From: DTU072 sp050309775
GTDB lineage: Bacteria; Bacillota; Clostridia; Christensenellales; DTU072
Reading direction: 5' to 3'
NCBI GenBank assembly: GCA_050309775.1
Contig: JBNRMV010000017.1
Span: 35,569 to 99,568 of the forward strand
Length of the DNA: 64,000 bases
A model generated the notes under the pieces. That model was not told where the DNA came from, searched no databases, and was given only the letters and a program-made list of their open reading frames with translations. The translations under genes and the position numbers were made by a program. This document shows, in pieces, positions 7,459 to 16,609 of this stretch (position 1 is the first letter of the stretch; each line of letters begins with the position of its first letter).

Positions 7459-8283
7459 GTGAAATTCAGCAAAATGAACGGTGTCGGCAACGACTATATT
7501 TATATCAATCTTATGCAAGAAAAAGTTGAAAGCCCGTCGGAACTGGCAAAAAAACTTTCCGACAGGCATTTCAGTATAGGCGGTGACGGCATAGTGCTTA
7601 TTGACCGTTCCGACAAAGCTGATTTTTCCATGAAAATGTATAACGCAGACGGCTCTGAGAGCGGTATGTGCGGCAATGCGATACGATGTGTTGCGAAATA
7701 TGTCTATGACAAAGGTCTGACCAAAAAGAACATGATTGACATAGAAACGCCGTCGGGAATAAAAAGCATTGAATTATACATATCGGACAACAAAGTTATC
7801 AAAGCCACCGTCAACATGGGTCGGGCAAAAACAGGCCCGAAAGACATTCCGACGACACTTTGCGGCAGTCAAATAATAAATTATCCTCTGCCTACAAGCA
7901 GAGGGGATATATACATTAATTGCGTTTTCGTCGGCAATCCGCATACAGTGATTTTTGTCGACAACGATGAACAAATGAATATGGCGCTCGGGGAAGAAAT
8001 ATCCAACCACAGGGTTTTCCCCGAAAGAACAAATGTGGAGTTTGTACGAATTATAGATGAAGAAAGTGCATATATGAGAGTTTATGAGAGAGGCACTGGC
8101 GAAACACTTGGTTGCGGCACAGGAGCTTCTGCGGCTTTCTATGTGTCATATATACAAAATAAGCTAAAAAACAAAGCAACAATACATTTAATCGGCGGAG
8201 ACCTGCAACTAAAAATTCACAACGGTGAAATATATTTGACAGGCGATGCCCAACTAAATTACGAAGGAGAGGTATTTGTATGA
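7459..8283 (+). CDS. dapF: Diaminopimelate epimerase DapF
   Basis: Interconverts LL- and meso-diaminopimelate in lysine and peptidoglycan synthesis. Both catalytic cysteines are seen: one in SESGMCGNAIRC and one in GETLGCGTGASA. The N-terminus KFSKMNGVGNDYI is typical. The GTG at 7459 is chosen as start because GGAGG lies at 7449-7453 and the upstream in-frame residues have no counterpart in the family; this gives 274 residues. It pairs functionally with dapL two genes downstream, whose product is the LL-form substrate. The end overlaps pyrG by 4 bases. Confidence 0.96.
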   Translation: MKFSKMNGVGNDYIYINLMQEKVESPSELAKKLSDRHFSIGGDGIVLIDRSDKADFSMKMYNADGSESGMCGNAIRCVAKYVYDKGLTKKNMIDIETPSGIKSIELYISDNKVIKATVNMGRAKTGPKDIPTTLCGSQIINYPLPTSRGDIYINCVFVGNPHTVIFVDNDEQMNMALGEEISNHRVFPERTNVEFVRIIDEESAYMRVYERGTGETLGCGTGASAAFYVSYIQNKLKNKATIHLIGGDLQLKIHNGEIYLTGDAQLNYEGEVFV

Positions 8284-9905
8284 ATCCAGAGGCAAAGAAG
8301 GCAAAGTATATTTTTGTCACAGGCGGCGTAGTGTCAGGACTGGGCAAAGGAATTACCGCGGCATCAATGGGCAGACTGCTGAAAGAAAGAGGCTTCAAAG
8401 TTGCCGCACAAAAGTTTGACCCATACATAAATGTAGACCCGGGCACAATGAGCCCTTTGCAGCACGGCGAAGTGTTTGTCACAGATGACGGCGCCGAAAC
8501 AGACCTTGATTTGGGGCATTATGAGAGATTTATTGACGAAAGCCTGAACAAATACTCTTCTTTGACTACCGGAAAGGTGTACACAAAGGTGCTGTCAAAC
8601 GAGCGCAAGGGCGTTTATCTTGGCAGCACTATTCAAGTTATTCCACATATCACCAACGAAATAAAGAGATGCATGATTCGAGTGGCAGAAAGCACAGACG
8701 CTGACATCGTCATATCGGAGATTGGCGGCACTGTGGGCGACATCGAATCGCTGCCGTATCTTGAAAGCATGCGCCAAATAGGTCGGGAAATAGGGCGCGA
8801 CAATGTACTTTATGTGCATGTCACGCTTGTACCATATCTGAAGTTCAGCGGCGAACACAAATCAAAACCCACACAGCACAGCGTAAAAGAACTGCTGTCC
8901 AACGGTATACAACCCGACATCATTATTTGCCGTACGGACGAGCCTATGGAAAAAGAACTCATGGACAAAATAGCCATGTTCTGCGGCGTTCCTGCCGATT
9001 GCGTAATCGAGAACACTACCGTACCATTGCTTTATGAGGCTCCGCTTATGCTTGAACAAAGCAATTTTTCCGACATTATTTGCCGTGAATTGTGCCTTGA
9101 CGCCCCAAAACCCGAACTGAAAGACTGGCGCAATCTTATAGAAAGAATAAAACGCATAAAACAAACAGTCAGGGTAGCGCTTGTCGGCAAATACATAAAA
9201 TTGCATGACGCATATCTTTCGGTATTGGAGGCGCTTAATCATGGCGGCTACGAAAACGAAGTAAATGTTGCCATCGAGTGGGTGGATTCGGAATTGCTGA
9301 ATGACGAAAATGCAGACACAATTCTCAAGGATATAGACGGCATAATTGTTCCCGGCGGCTTTGGCAAAAGAGGCACTGACGGCATGATATGCGCGTCAAA
9401 GTACGCCAGACAAAACAACATTCCGTTCTTTGGCATTTGCCTTGGATTACAGATGGCAATTATAGAATTTGCCCGCAATGTGCTTGGCTACAAAGATGCC
9501 AACAGCGGAGAGTTTGACGAAAATTCCAGCTGCAAGATTATTGATTTAATGCCCGAACAACAATCGATTACCGAAAAGGGCGGCTCCATGCGCCTGGGCA
9601 AATATCCCTGCGACATCCGTTCCAATACTTTTATGGAAAGGGCATACAAAACTTTACGGATTGAGGAGCGCCACCGTCACCGCTATGAAGTCAACAATAC
9701 CTATCGTAAGGAACTTGAGGAAGCAGGCATGATAGTGTCTGGACAATCGCCGAATAGGATACTTATTGAAGCTATTGAGATACCCAAACATATGTGGTAT
9801 GTGGGAGTGCAATATCACCCCGAATTCAAATCCCGTCCAAACAGAGCGCATCCGCTATTCAGAGATTTTATCGGCGCCGCCAAGGAGTACAGCGAAAAGA
9901 AATAG
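8280..9905 (+). CDS. pyrG: CTP synthase
   Basis: Glutamine-dependent amination of UTP to CTP. The N-terminal synthase domain contains GGVVSGLGKGITAASMG (ATP site) and the UTP-binding LGSTIQVIPHITNE. The C-terminal class I glutamine amidotransferase domain has the nucleophile Cys in FFGICLGLQMA and the His-Glu pair in YHPEFKS. The length of 541 residues is normal. Start ATG overlaps the dapF stop (ATGA). It is sandwiched between dapF and dapL, an order that suggests one transcript rather than a shared pathway. Confidence 0.98.
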   Translation: MNPEAKKAKYIFVTGGVVSGLGKGITAASMGRLLKERGFKVAAQKFDPYINVDPGTMSPLQHGEVFVTDDGAETDLDLGHYERFIDESLNKYSSLTTGKVYTKVLSNERKGVYLGSTIQVIPHITNEIKRCMIRVAESTDADIVISEIGGTVGDIESLPYLESMRQIGREIGRDNVLYVHVTLVPYLKFSGEHKSKPTQHSVKELLSNGIQPDIIICRTDEPMEKELMDKIAMFCGVPADCVIENTTVPLLYEAPLMLEQSNFSDIICRELCLDAPKPELKDWRNLIERIKRIKQTVRVALVGKYIKLHDAYLSVLEALNHGGYENEVNVAIEWVDSELLNDENADTILKDIDGIIVPGGFGKRGTDGMICASKYARQNNIPFFGICLGLQMAIIEFARNVLGYKDANSGEFDENSSCKIIDLMPEQQSITEKGGSMRLGKYPCDIRSNTFMERAYKTLRIEERHRHRYEVNNTYRKELEEAGMIVSGQSPNRILIEAIEIPKHMWYVGVQYHPEFKSRPNRAHPLFRDFIGAAKEYSEKK

Positions 9906-9915
9906 GAGGTAGCAA

Positions 9916-11100
9916 ATGGCAAGTTTGAACAAGAATTATGTAAATGTCAGCGAGAGTTATCTATTTTCAGATATAGCAAAGAGAGTAAACGAGTTTGTCG
10001 CAAAAAATCCCGACAAAAAGGTCATCAGAATGGGAATAGGCGATGTGACAAAGCCGTTGGTTAAGGAAGTCGTATCCGCATTGCAACAAGCCTCTGCGGA
10101 AATGGGCAACGGCGATACTTTCCGTGGGTACGGCCCCGAACAAGGCTATGCTTTTCTCAGAGACAAAATAGCCGCTTATTACCAAAGTTATGGCGTTACT
10201 CTAGACAGCGCGGAAATATTTGTTTCAGACGGCGCAAAGAGCGATGTCGCAAACATTACCGACCTTTTCAGCAATGACAACACAATAATTATTCCCGACC
10301 CGGTATATCCGGTGTATATGGACAGCAACCTAATGCTGGGCAGAAAAATAAAACTTATTGACGGCAACGAAGAAAATGAGTTTATGCCTGTGCCGTACGA
10401 CGGTTTGAAAGGCGACATTATTTATCTTTGCTCCCCGAACAATCCAACCGGCGCAGTATATGACAGAGAAAGACTGCAAAAATGGGTGAAGTTTGCACTG
10501 GACAATGACGCAATTATCCTTTTTGATGCGGCTTATGAATGTTTCATTAAGGACAAAAATCTTCCAAGGTCAATTTATGAAATTGACGGCGCAAAAGAGT
10601 GCGCCATTGAGTTCTGTTCGCTGTCCAAGACGGCAGGTTTCACAGGCACAAGATGCGGATATACTGTTGTGCCAAAGGCTTTGGTCAGAGACGGTATGAG
10701 CCTCAACCGTATGTGGCTGCGCCGCCAGACAACAAAATTTAACGGCGTAAGCTATTTGGTACAAAAGGGCGCAGAGGCGGTATTTACCGACGAGGGGCTG
10801 ACCGCCATAAAACAAAACATAGAATATTATTCGGAGAATGCCCGCATAATGGCGGACACACTTACAAAACTGGGCATTTGGTTTACCGGCGGCATAAATT
10901 CCCCGTATATTTGGCTGAAGTGTCCCAACGGCATGAAGTCATGGGAATTCTTTGATTTGCTGTTGAACAAAATTGCCGTAGTCGGCACTCCGGGCAGCGG
11001 CTTCGGAAAGTGCGGCGAAGGATATTTCCGTCTTACGGCATTCAACACAAAGGAGAACACAATTGAGGCGATGAAGCGCCTTGAAGAACTTTTGAAATAA
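9916..11100 (+). CDS. dapL: LL-diaminopimelate aminotransferase DapL
   Basis: PLP-dependent fold type I aminotransferase that converts tetrahydrodipicolinate directly to LL-diaminopimelate, bypassing the succinyl or acetyl pathways. The PLP lysine is in SLSKTAGFTGTRCGY; the substrate loop GNGDTFRGYGPEQGY and the CSPNNPTGAVY motif are present. At 394 residues it is slightly shorter than typical (about 405-410). AGGAGG precedes the ATG. Together with dapF it completes meso-DAP formation and so predicts a meso-DAP-containing wall. Confidence 0.95.
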   Translation: MASLNKNYVNVSESYLFSDIAKRVNEFVAKNPDKKVIRMGIGDVTKPLVKEVVSALQQASAEMGNGDTFRGYGPEQGYAFLRDKIAAYYQSYGVTLDSAEIFVSDGAKSDVANITDLFSNDNTIIIPDPVYPVYMDSNLMLGRKIKLIDGNEENEFMPVPYDGLKGDIIYLCSPNNPTGAVYDRERLQKWVKFALDNDAIILFDAAYECFIKDKNLPRSIYEIDGAKECAIEFCSLSKTAGFTGTRCGYTVVPKALVRDGMSLNRMWLRRQTTKFNGVSYLVQKGAEAVFTDEGLTAIKQNIEYYSENARIMADTLTKLGIWFTGGINSPYIWLKCPNGMKSWEFFDLLLNKIAVVGTPGSGFGKCGEGYFRLTAFNTKENTIEAMKRLEELLK

Positions 11101-11142
11101 TTCTTGACAAAAACGCATAAGGGTGCAAAAAAAGGAGATAAA

Positions 11143-12417
11143 ATGTCAGTAACAGTATTAGTAGGAGCGCAATTCGGTGACGAGGGCAAGGGCAAGGTAG
11201 TCGATTATCTTGCTGCGGATATGGATATGGTCGTACGCTTTCAAGGTGGCGACAATGCCGGACATACCGTTGTCAATGAACACGGCGTTTTCAAACTTCA
11301 CCTTGTGCCGTGCGGCATTTTCAAAAAGGGCTGTAAGGTCTTTGCCGGCACGGGCATGGTAATAAATCCGGACGAACTGTCAAATGAACTTGCCGAAATC
11401 GAAAGCAAGGGCATCAGCATCGAGAATATGTATATTTCCTCAAGGGCAATAATCCTCATGCCTTACCATATACAACTCGACACGCTTTCCGAAAAAGGCG
11501 GCACTTCGATTGGTACGACAAAAAGGGGAATAGGCTATGCCTATGCCGACAGAGCCAGACGAAACGCTTTGAGGTTTGAAGACCTTTTGGATTTGAAGCA
11601 TTGCAAAAAGAGAATTGATACCATTATCAGCACCATAAATGCAGAACTTACCGCCAAAGGCGGAGATACTGTGACGGCTGACGAAATCTTTGAAAAATGC
11701 GTAAAATGGGCGGCGAGATTTTCCTCAATGATAGTAGAGCCTGTGTCTTTTATAAACAAAGCTATCGACAGAGGCGAAAAAATTCTCTTTGAGGGGCAGT
11801 TGGGCGCTATGAAGGACCTTGATTTGGGAATATATCCTTATGTGACTTCATCCAACCCGGTTGCCGCATACGCTGCTGTCAGCGCCGGCTTTCCGATAAG
11901 CAAGATTACAGAAATTGTCGGCGTAATGAAAGCCTTTTCTTCAGCTGTCGGAGCAGGTCCGTTCCCCACAGAAATGGCTTCTGAACATGCCGACGGTTTT
12001 CGCGGTGACGGCACGAGCATAGACGATGAGTTCGGCGCCAGAACGGGCAGAGCAAGACGGCTTGGTTGGTTGGATTTACCCATATTGAAGTATGCCTCCG
12101 TCATAAACGGCTTTACTTCGATTGCTATTTGCAAAATTGACAAGCTGGACATTTATGACGAAATAAAGGTATGCACGGGCTACAAACTAGACGGCAAAGA
12201 AATTGACTATATGCCCTCCGCCTACAGATTGTATGATGTCGAGCCGATATATGTCACTCTGCCGGGCTGGAAAGAGGATACCTCAAAGATTCGGGAGTAC
12301 GACAAACTTCCGCTCAATGCAAGAAAATATATTGAATTCATACAAGACTATGTCGGAATAAAACTCAAATATATTGGTGTAGGTCCGGCAAGAGAAGACA
12401 TAATAGTACAACAATAA
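11143..12417 (+). CDS. purA: Adenylosuccinate synthetase
   Basis: First committed step from IMP to AMP (IMP + aspartate + GTP). The N-terminus MSVTVLVGAQFGDEGKGKVV contains the GDEGKGK GTP loop with catalytic Asp. NAGHTVV with the catalytic His and TSIGTTKRGIGYAY follow, and LGWLDLP lies near the C-terminus. The ATG at 11143, preceded by AAAGGAGAT, is preferred over an in-frame ATG at 11104, which would add 13 poorly conserved residues. This gives 424 residues, the normal length. Confidence 0.97.
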   Translation: MSVTVLVGAQFGDEGKGKVVDYLAADMDMVVRFQGGDNAGHTVVNEHGVFKLHLVPCGIFKKGCKVFAGTGMVINPDELSNELAEIESKGISIENMYISSRAIILMPYHIQLDTLSEKGGTSIGTTKRGIGYAYADRARRNALRFEDLLDLKHCKKRIDTIISTINAELTAKGGDTVTADEIFEKCVKWAARFSSMIVEPVSFINKAIDRGEKILFEGQLGAMKDLDLGIYPYVTSSNPVAAYAAVSAGFPISKITEIVGVMKAFSSAVGAGPFPTEMASEHADGFRGDGTSIDDEFGARTGRARRLGWLDLPILKYASVINGFTSIAICKIDKLDIYDEIKVCTGYKLDGKEIDYMPSAYRLYDVEPIYVTLPGWKEDTSKIREYDKLPLNARKYIEFIQDYVGIKLKYIGVGPAREDIIVQQ

Positions 12418-12445
12418 CCAAAAATCTAAAACTAGAGGACGGCAA

Positions 12446-12730
12446 ATGGAAGAAAGATTAAAGATAGTAAAACATCTTGCAGATTTGGGCATGTTGACAT
12501 TTTCCGATGAGGAACTTCAGACTATGGTCAATGATATGCAAGAAATCAGCGTGCTGATTGACGGCATAAAAGAAGCCGCCACAGAGGGCATCGAACCAAA
12601 GCTGGATACTGTAACATTTGAGAACCTGAGAAAGGACGAACCCAAACCCTCATTGTCCAGAGACTTGTTGTTGCGCAATGCCGCCGAAAAAGAAATGGAC
12701 TGCTTTGTAGTGCCGAAGGTGGTGGACTGA
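12446..12730 (+). CDS. gatC: Asp-tRNA(Asn)/Glu-tRNA(Gln) amidotransferase subunit C
   Basis: Small 94-residue stabilising subunit of the GatCAB amidotransferase, recognised by its hydrophobic N-terminal helices (IVKHLADLGMLTFSDEEL) and the C-terminal belt with RKDEPKPSLSRDLLLRNA. Length is typical. Its stop overlaps the gatA start by one base, as expected for a tightly coupled operon. Confidence 0.95.
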   Translation: MEERLKIVKHLADLGMLTFSDEELQTMVNDMQEISVLIDGIKEAATEGIEPKLDTVTFENLRKDEPKPSLSRDLLLRNAAEKEMDCFVVPKVVD

Positions 12731-14163
12731 TGACAAGCATTAAAGAACTAAGAAAAAAACTTGACAACAAAGAAATCAGCGTTAAAGAATTGTTGGACGC
12801 ATACTTTGCCCAAATAAAAGAAAAGAACGCCGAAATAAACGCATTCATAACAATACTTGAAAAAGAGGCTTATGAACAGGCGGAATATGCGCAGCGCATG
12901 ATAGATGAGGGCAGGGCAAAACCGCTTACAGGCATACCGCTTGCCATAAAGGACAACATTTCCACACAGGATATATTGACTACTTGCGCTTCAAAAATGC
13001 TTTATAATTATTTGCCGACATTTGATGCGACTGTTATATCAAAACTAAAAGAACAGGGCGCTGTTTTGGTCGGAAAGACTAACTTGGACGAGTTTGCTAT
13101 GGGCAGCACCAACGAAACCTCATATTTTGGTATCGTAAAGAACCCCGTCAATACGGAATATGTGCCGGGCGGTTCTTCGGGAGGCAGCGCAGCGGCAGTA
13201 GCCGCCGGCATGGCAGTGGCGGCGCTTGGCTCCGATACCGGCGGCTCCATTAGACAGCCTGCGGCATTTTGCGGAGTAACGGGATTGAAACCCACATACG
13301 GCAGAGTTTCTCGCTTCGGACTGGTGGCTTTTGCGTCATCATTTGACCAAATAGGTCCGATAGCAAGTTGCGCCGAAGATTGCGGCATTGTGTTGAACGC
13401 AATAGCCGGGAGAGATGAGCTTGACATGACTTCATCAAGCAAGGAAGTTGAGGACTTTACTGCGGCTATCGGGCAAACTATGAAAGGAAAAGTCATAGGA
13501 GTGCCGAAAGAGTTTTTTGATGAGGGCATAAGCGAAGAAGTGCGCGACAGCGTAATGCAGGCGGTAAAAGTATTTGAAAAACTTGGCTGCAGCATAAAAG
13601 AAGTGTCCTTAAAGAGCCTGAAATATGCCGTAAGCGCTTATTATTTAATATCTTCCGCAGAAGCATCGGCAAACCTAGCAAGATTTGACGGCATACAATT
13701 TGGTTATCGCAGCCCGAACGGCGAGACTTATGAGGAGAATGTGCGCCGAACCAGAGATGAGGGCTTTGGAAGAGAAGTAAAAAGAAGAATACTATTAGGT
13801 ATATATGGGCTTTCAAGCGGATATTATGACGCATATTACAACAAAGCCGTCCTTGTCCGTTCAAAGATTATGGATGAGTACAACGCCATTTTTGAGCAAT
13901 GCGACTTCATTATTTCACCCACCACGCCCACAACGGCATTCAAAATAGGCAACAATATTGACGACCCCGTGAAGCTGTATATGGCTGACACTTATACCGT
14001 AACCACAAACATTGCGGGATTGCCGGCGATATCCACGCCGTGCGGAAAAGACAAGAACGGACTGCCGATTGGATTGCAGATTACGGCAAAGGCGTTTGCA
14101 GAAAAAGAACTCATTGCGGCATGCGCGGCTTATGAATCTTTCTCCAAAGGAGGCAGCAAATGA
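12730..14163 (+). CDS. gatA: Asp-tRNA(Asn)/Glu-tRNA(Gln) amidotransferase subunit A
   Basis: Amidase-signature subunit that releases ammonia from glutamine. The Ser-cisSer-Lys triad is visible: Lys in LAIKDNIST, cis-Ser in GGSSGGSAAAVAAG and the nucleophile Ser in GSDTGGSIRQPAAFCG. The length of 477 residues is normal. It overlaps gatC and gatB at both ends. Presence of GatCAB implies that Gln-tRNA and/or Asn-tRNA is made by transamidation in this organism. Confidence 0.97.
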   Translation: MTSIKELRKKLDNKEISVKELLDAYFAQIKEKNAEINAFITILEKEAYEQAEYAQRMIDEGRAKPLTGIPLAIKDNISTQDILTTCASKMLYNYLPTFDATVISKLKEQGAVLVGKTNLDEFAMGSTNETSYFGIVKNPVNTEYVPGGSSGGSAAAVAAGMAVAALGSDTGGSIRQPAAFCGVTGLKPTYGRVSRFGLVAFASSFDQIGPIASCAEDCGIVLNAIAGRDELDMTSSSKEVEDFTAAIGQTMKGKVIGVPKEFFDEGISEEVRDSVMQAVKVFEKLGCSIKEVSLKSLKYAVSAYYLISSAEASANLARFDGIQFGYRSPNGETYEENVRRTRDEGFGREVKRRILLGIYGLSSGYYDAYYNKAVLVRSKIMDEYNAIFEQCDFIISPTTPTTAFKIGNNIDDPVKLYMADTYTVTTNIAGLPAISTPCGKDKNGLPIGLQITAKAFAEKELIAACAAYESFSKGGSK

Positions 14164-15569
14164 AATACGATGTGGTCATAGGACTTGAAATACATGCGGA
14201 ACTGTCGACGAATACCAAAGTCTTTTGTTCCTGTGAACAACAATTCGGCGGAGAGGCAAATACTCGGTGCTGTCCGAACTGCGTCGCCATGCCCGGAACG
14301 CTGCCAACGCTCAATCAAAAAGCCGTTGAGTACGCAGTTATTGCTGGGTTGTGTCTGAATTGCAAAATAAATAAGTTCAGCGCTTTTGACAGAAAGAATT
14401 ATTTTTATCCCGATTTGCCAAAAGCCTATCAGACTTCGCAATTTTTCTATCCCATTTGTACGGAAGGATATGTTGACATAGGCAAAAAAGTAAGAATAAA
14501 CCGCATTCACATTGAGGAAGATGCAGGGAAGTTGATACATGACGAGTATCACGGCATAAGCCTTGCCGACTACAACAGAGGCAGTGTGCCGCTTATTGAA
14601 ATTGTTACCGAACCTGACATTTCAACGCCGGAAGAAGCCATTGCGTTTGTAGAATCTGTGGCGTCAAGACTGCGTTATGCCGAGGTGTGCAACGCAAAAA
14701 TGGAAGAAGGCTCACTGCGATGCGATGTCAACATTTCGCTCAAACCTGAGGGAAGCGATGTTTTGGGAACAAGAGCCGAAATAAAGAACCTTAATTCGCT
14801 AAAAAGCATAGGCAAAGCAATTGAATACGAAATAAAAAGGCAGGCAGATTTGCTTGACCGCGGCGAAAGAGTTATTCAAGAAACCCGTCGTTTCAACGAC
14901 AACAACGGCAGAACAGTATCCATGCGCAGCAAAGAGGAAGCGCAGGACTATCGTTATTTCCCTTGCCCGGATATCCCCGCAGTGTTGCTGACAGACAAGG
15001 AAATAGAAAAAATATCAAAACTTGTTCCCGTACTGCCCGAAGAGAGGCTAAAAACTTATGTTGAGGAATACGGCGTATCCGAAGTTGAAGCAAAGATAAT
15101 TTTGACAAAGAAAGAATACAGCGATTTCTTTAATGAGGCGGTGGCAGCGTATCCGAATTATAAATCAACGGCAAACCTCATTGTTGTCGAAGTATTCCGC
15201 CTGATAAATGAAACGGGATATGACGGCGCATTCAGATTTTCACCACAGAGCCTTGCCAAACTGGTAAAAATGCTTGACGATGATGTCATAACCAAGGCGG
15301 CGCAAAAGTCCATACTTGCCATTATGTTTGAGAAGGGCGCCGACCCCGAACAAATAGCAAAGGAGAGGGGCTTGATTATTGTCAACGACACCGCCGCTGT
15401 GGCGCAAGCCATAAAAGAAGTCATAGAAACCAACCCCAAAGCTGTCGGCGAATACAAGAGCGGTCAAGAGAAAGTATTTGGTTTCTTGATGGGACAGGTT
15501 GCCCGTAAAGTCGGCAAGTCAGCAGCTCCGGCGCTTGTGCGTGAAATGCTTTTGGCCGCCCTAAAGTAA
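14160..15569 (+). CDS. gatB: Asp-tRNA(Asn)/Glu-tRNA(Gln) amidotransferase subunit B
   Basis: tRNA-binding kinase/transamidase subunit. It begins MKYDVVIGLEIHAELSTNTK and has the zinc-site cysteines in FCSCEQQF and TRCCPNCVAMPG, then the cradle domain and a C-terminal YqeY-like tail domain. The length of 469 residues is normal. It overlaps gatA by 4 bases (ATGA). Its last 9 bases overlap the 3' end of the convergent Na/Pi-type transporter gene, and no terminator separates them. Confidence 0.97.
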   Translation: MKYDVVIGLEIHAELSTNTKVFCSCEQQFGGEANTRCCPNCVAMPGTLPTLNQKAVEYAVIAGLCLNCKINKFSAFDRKNYFYPDLPKAYQTSQFFYPICTEGYVDIGKKVRINRIHIEEDAGKLIHDEYHGISLADYNRGSVPLIEIVTEPDISTPEEAIAFVESVASRLRYAEVCNAKMEEGSLRCDVNISLKPEGSDVLGTRAEIKNLNSLKSIGKAIEYEIKRQADLLDRGERVIQETRRFNDNNGRTVSMRSKEEAQDYRYFPCPDIPAVLLTDKEIEKISKLVPVLPEERLKTYVEEYGVSEVEAKIILTKKEYSDFFNEAVAAYPNYKSTANLIVVEVFRLINETGYDGAFRFSPQSLAKLVKMLDDDVITKAAQKSILAIMFEKGADPEQIAKERGLIIVNDTAAVAQAIKEVIETNPKAVGEYKSGQEKVFGFLMGQVARKVGKSAAPALVREMLLAALK

Positions 15570-16499
15570 ATTTTTTCTCAACATCCTGTTCAGCATAGCG
15601 CAGATTTCAGGCACAAAATAAAACAAAAACAGCGTTGTAACCGTATTAAAAAAAGTATGGTACAGCGCTATTTTTATGTCCGGGCGTATGGGCGAGTTAA
15701 TTAAAAAAACTAATAGTCGGAATTCGATAAGAAATATGTTTATCATAGCGCCTATAATGTTAAAGAGCAAATGAAATATGGCGCATACGATACCTTGTTT
15801 TTTACAGCCGATACTAGCCAATATAACGCTGGCGCATGCGCCTATGTTTATGCCTATAACCATATAATAAGCTGATTTTATATCAATGCTGCTTGCTGCC
15901 GCCATTGATACCAATAATACGCTTGTTAGTGAGGAACTCTGAAAAAGCGCAGTCAATGTTAAAGCCATTACAATTAACACGAAACGGTTTGTTCGGGCTG
16001 CGAAAATATTGTTTATGATATCCTTAAACGCCGTTATTGATGAATTGACTAATATAAGTCCGATAAATATCATACTTATGCTGCATACAATCATTGCCAT
16101 GTTTTTCAGCTTAATATTTTTTGTTATGATTGCGGTAAGTATTGCAAAGAAAAGCAGCGCAGCAATGTAATATGAAATGTCAAAGGTGGAGATTATCGAA
16201 AGATATGCCGTTACGGTAGTGCCGATATTCGCGCCCATAATGATATAAAATGAAGCGTTTTGCTCCAGCAGTTTGGCATCGGACAGCTTTACTGCGATAC
16301 TGTTCGTTGCGGAGGAACTCTGAATAATTGCCGTCACCGTCATGCCCGTCATGGTTGCGGCAAAACCGCCGGACAACAACCGCTGCAGTCGGCTCTGCAA
16401 TATGGTTTCTCCATAGATTGTTGCGCTGTTGCCGACTGCCGTAACGCCATACATAAACAAGCCTATTCCACTAAAAAAGATTAAGATATTTGTCAGCAT
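15561..16499 (-). CDS. Na+/phosphate cotransporter-like membrane protein (NptA family), short form
   Basis: Polytopic membrane protein with the two inverted Na_Pi_cotrans repeats. The first has IIQSSSATNSIAV and the second ALFQSSSLTSVLL; these QSSS motifs form the substrate site in the SLC34/NptA family. At 312 residues it ends after the second repeat and lacks the C-terminal PhoU-like domain of the roughly 550-residue bacterial homologues. The ATG at 16499 starts directly before the first membrane helix; an in-frame ATG at 16526 is an alternative. Neither has a good ribosome site. It is one of only two protein genes on the minus strand. Confidence 0.82.
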   Translation of the reverse strand: MLTNILIFFSGIGLFMYGVTAVGNSATIYGETILQSRLQRLLSGGFAATMTGMTVTAIIQSSSATNSIAVKLSDAKLLEQNASFYIIMGANIGTTVTAYLSIISTFDISYYIAALLFFAILTAIITKNIKLKNMAMIVCSISMIFIGLILVNSSITAFKDIINNIFAARTNRFVLIVMALTLTALFQSSSLTSVLLVSMAAASSIDIKSAYYMVIGINIGACASVILASIGCKKQGIVCAIFHLLFNIIGAMINIFLIEFRLLVFLINSPIRPDIKIALYHTFFNTVTTLFLFYFVPEICAMLNRMLRKNLL

Positions 16500-16551
16500 A
16501 TTATATTTTATCTGTCCATGTTGCATTTAGCACTTTTATTTATTAGTTGTG

Positions 16552-16580
16552 TTGAAAACATGTTGTTGCTATGGTATAAT
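16552..16580 (+). promoter_or_regulatory. Sigma-A promoter of lacZ
   Basis: TTGAAA (16552-16557), 17-nt spacer, TATAAT (16575-16580) with TGG directly upstream (extended -10). The predicted start near 16587 leaves a 23-nt leader with AAGGAG before the ATG at 16610. I see no clear operator. Confidence 0.8.
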
Positions 16581-16609
16581 ATTAAAAAGTTTGCGAACAA
16601 GGAGATACT

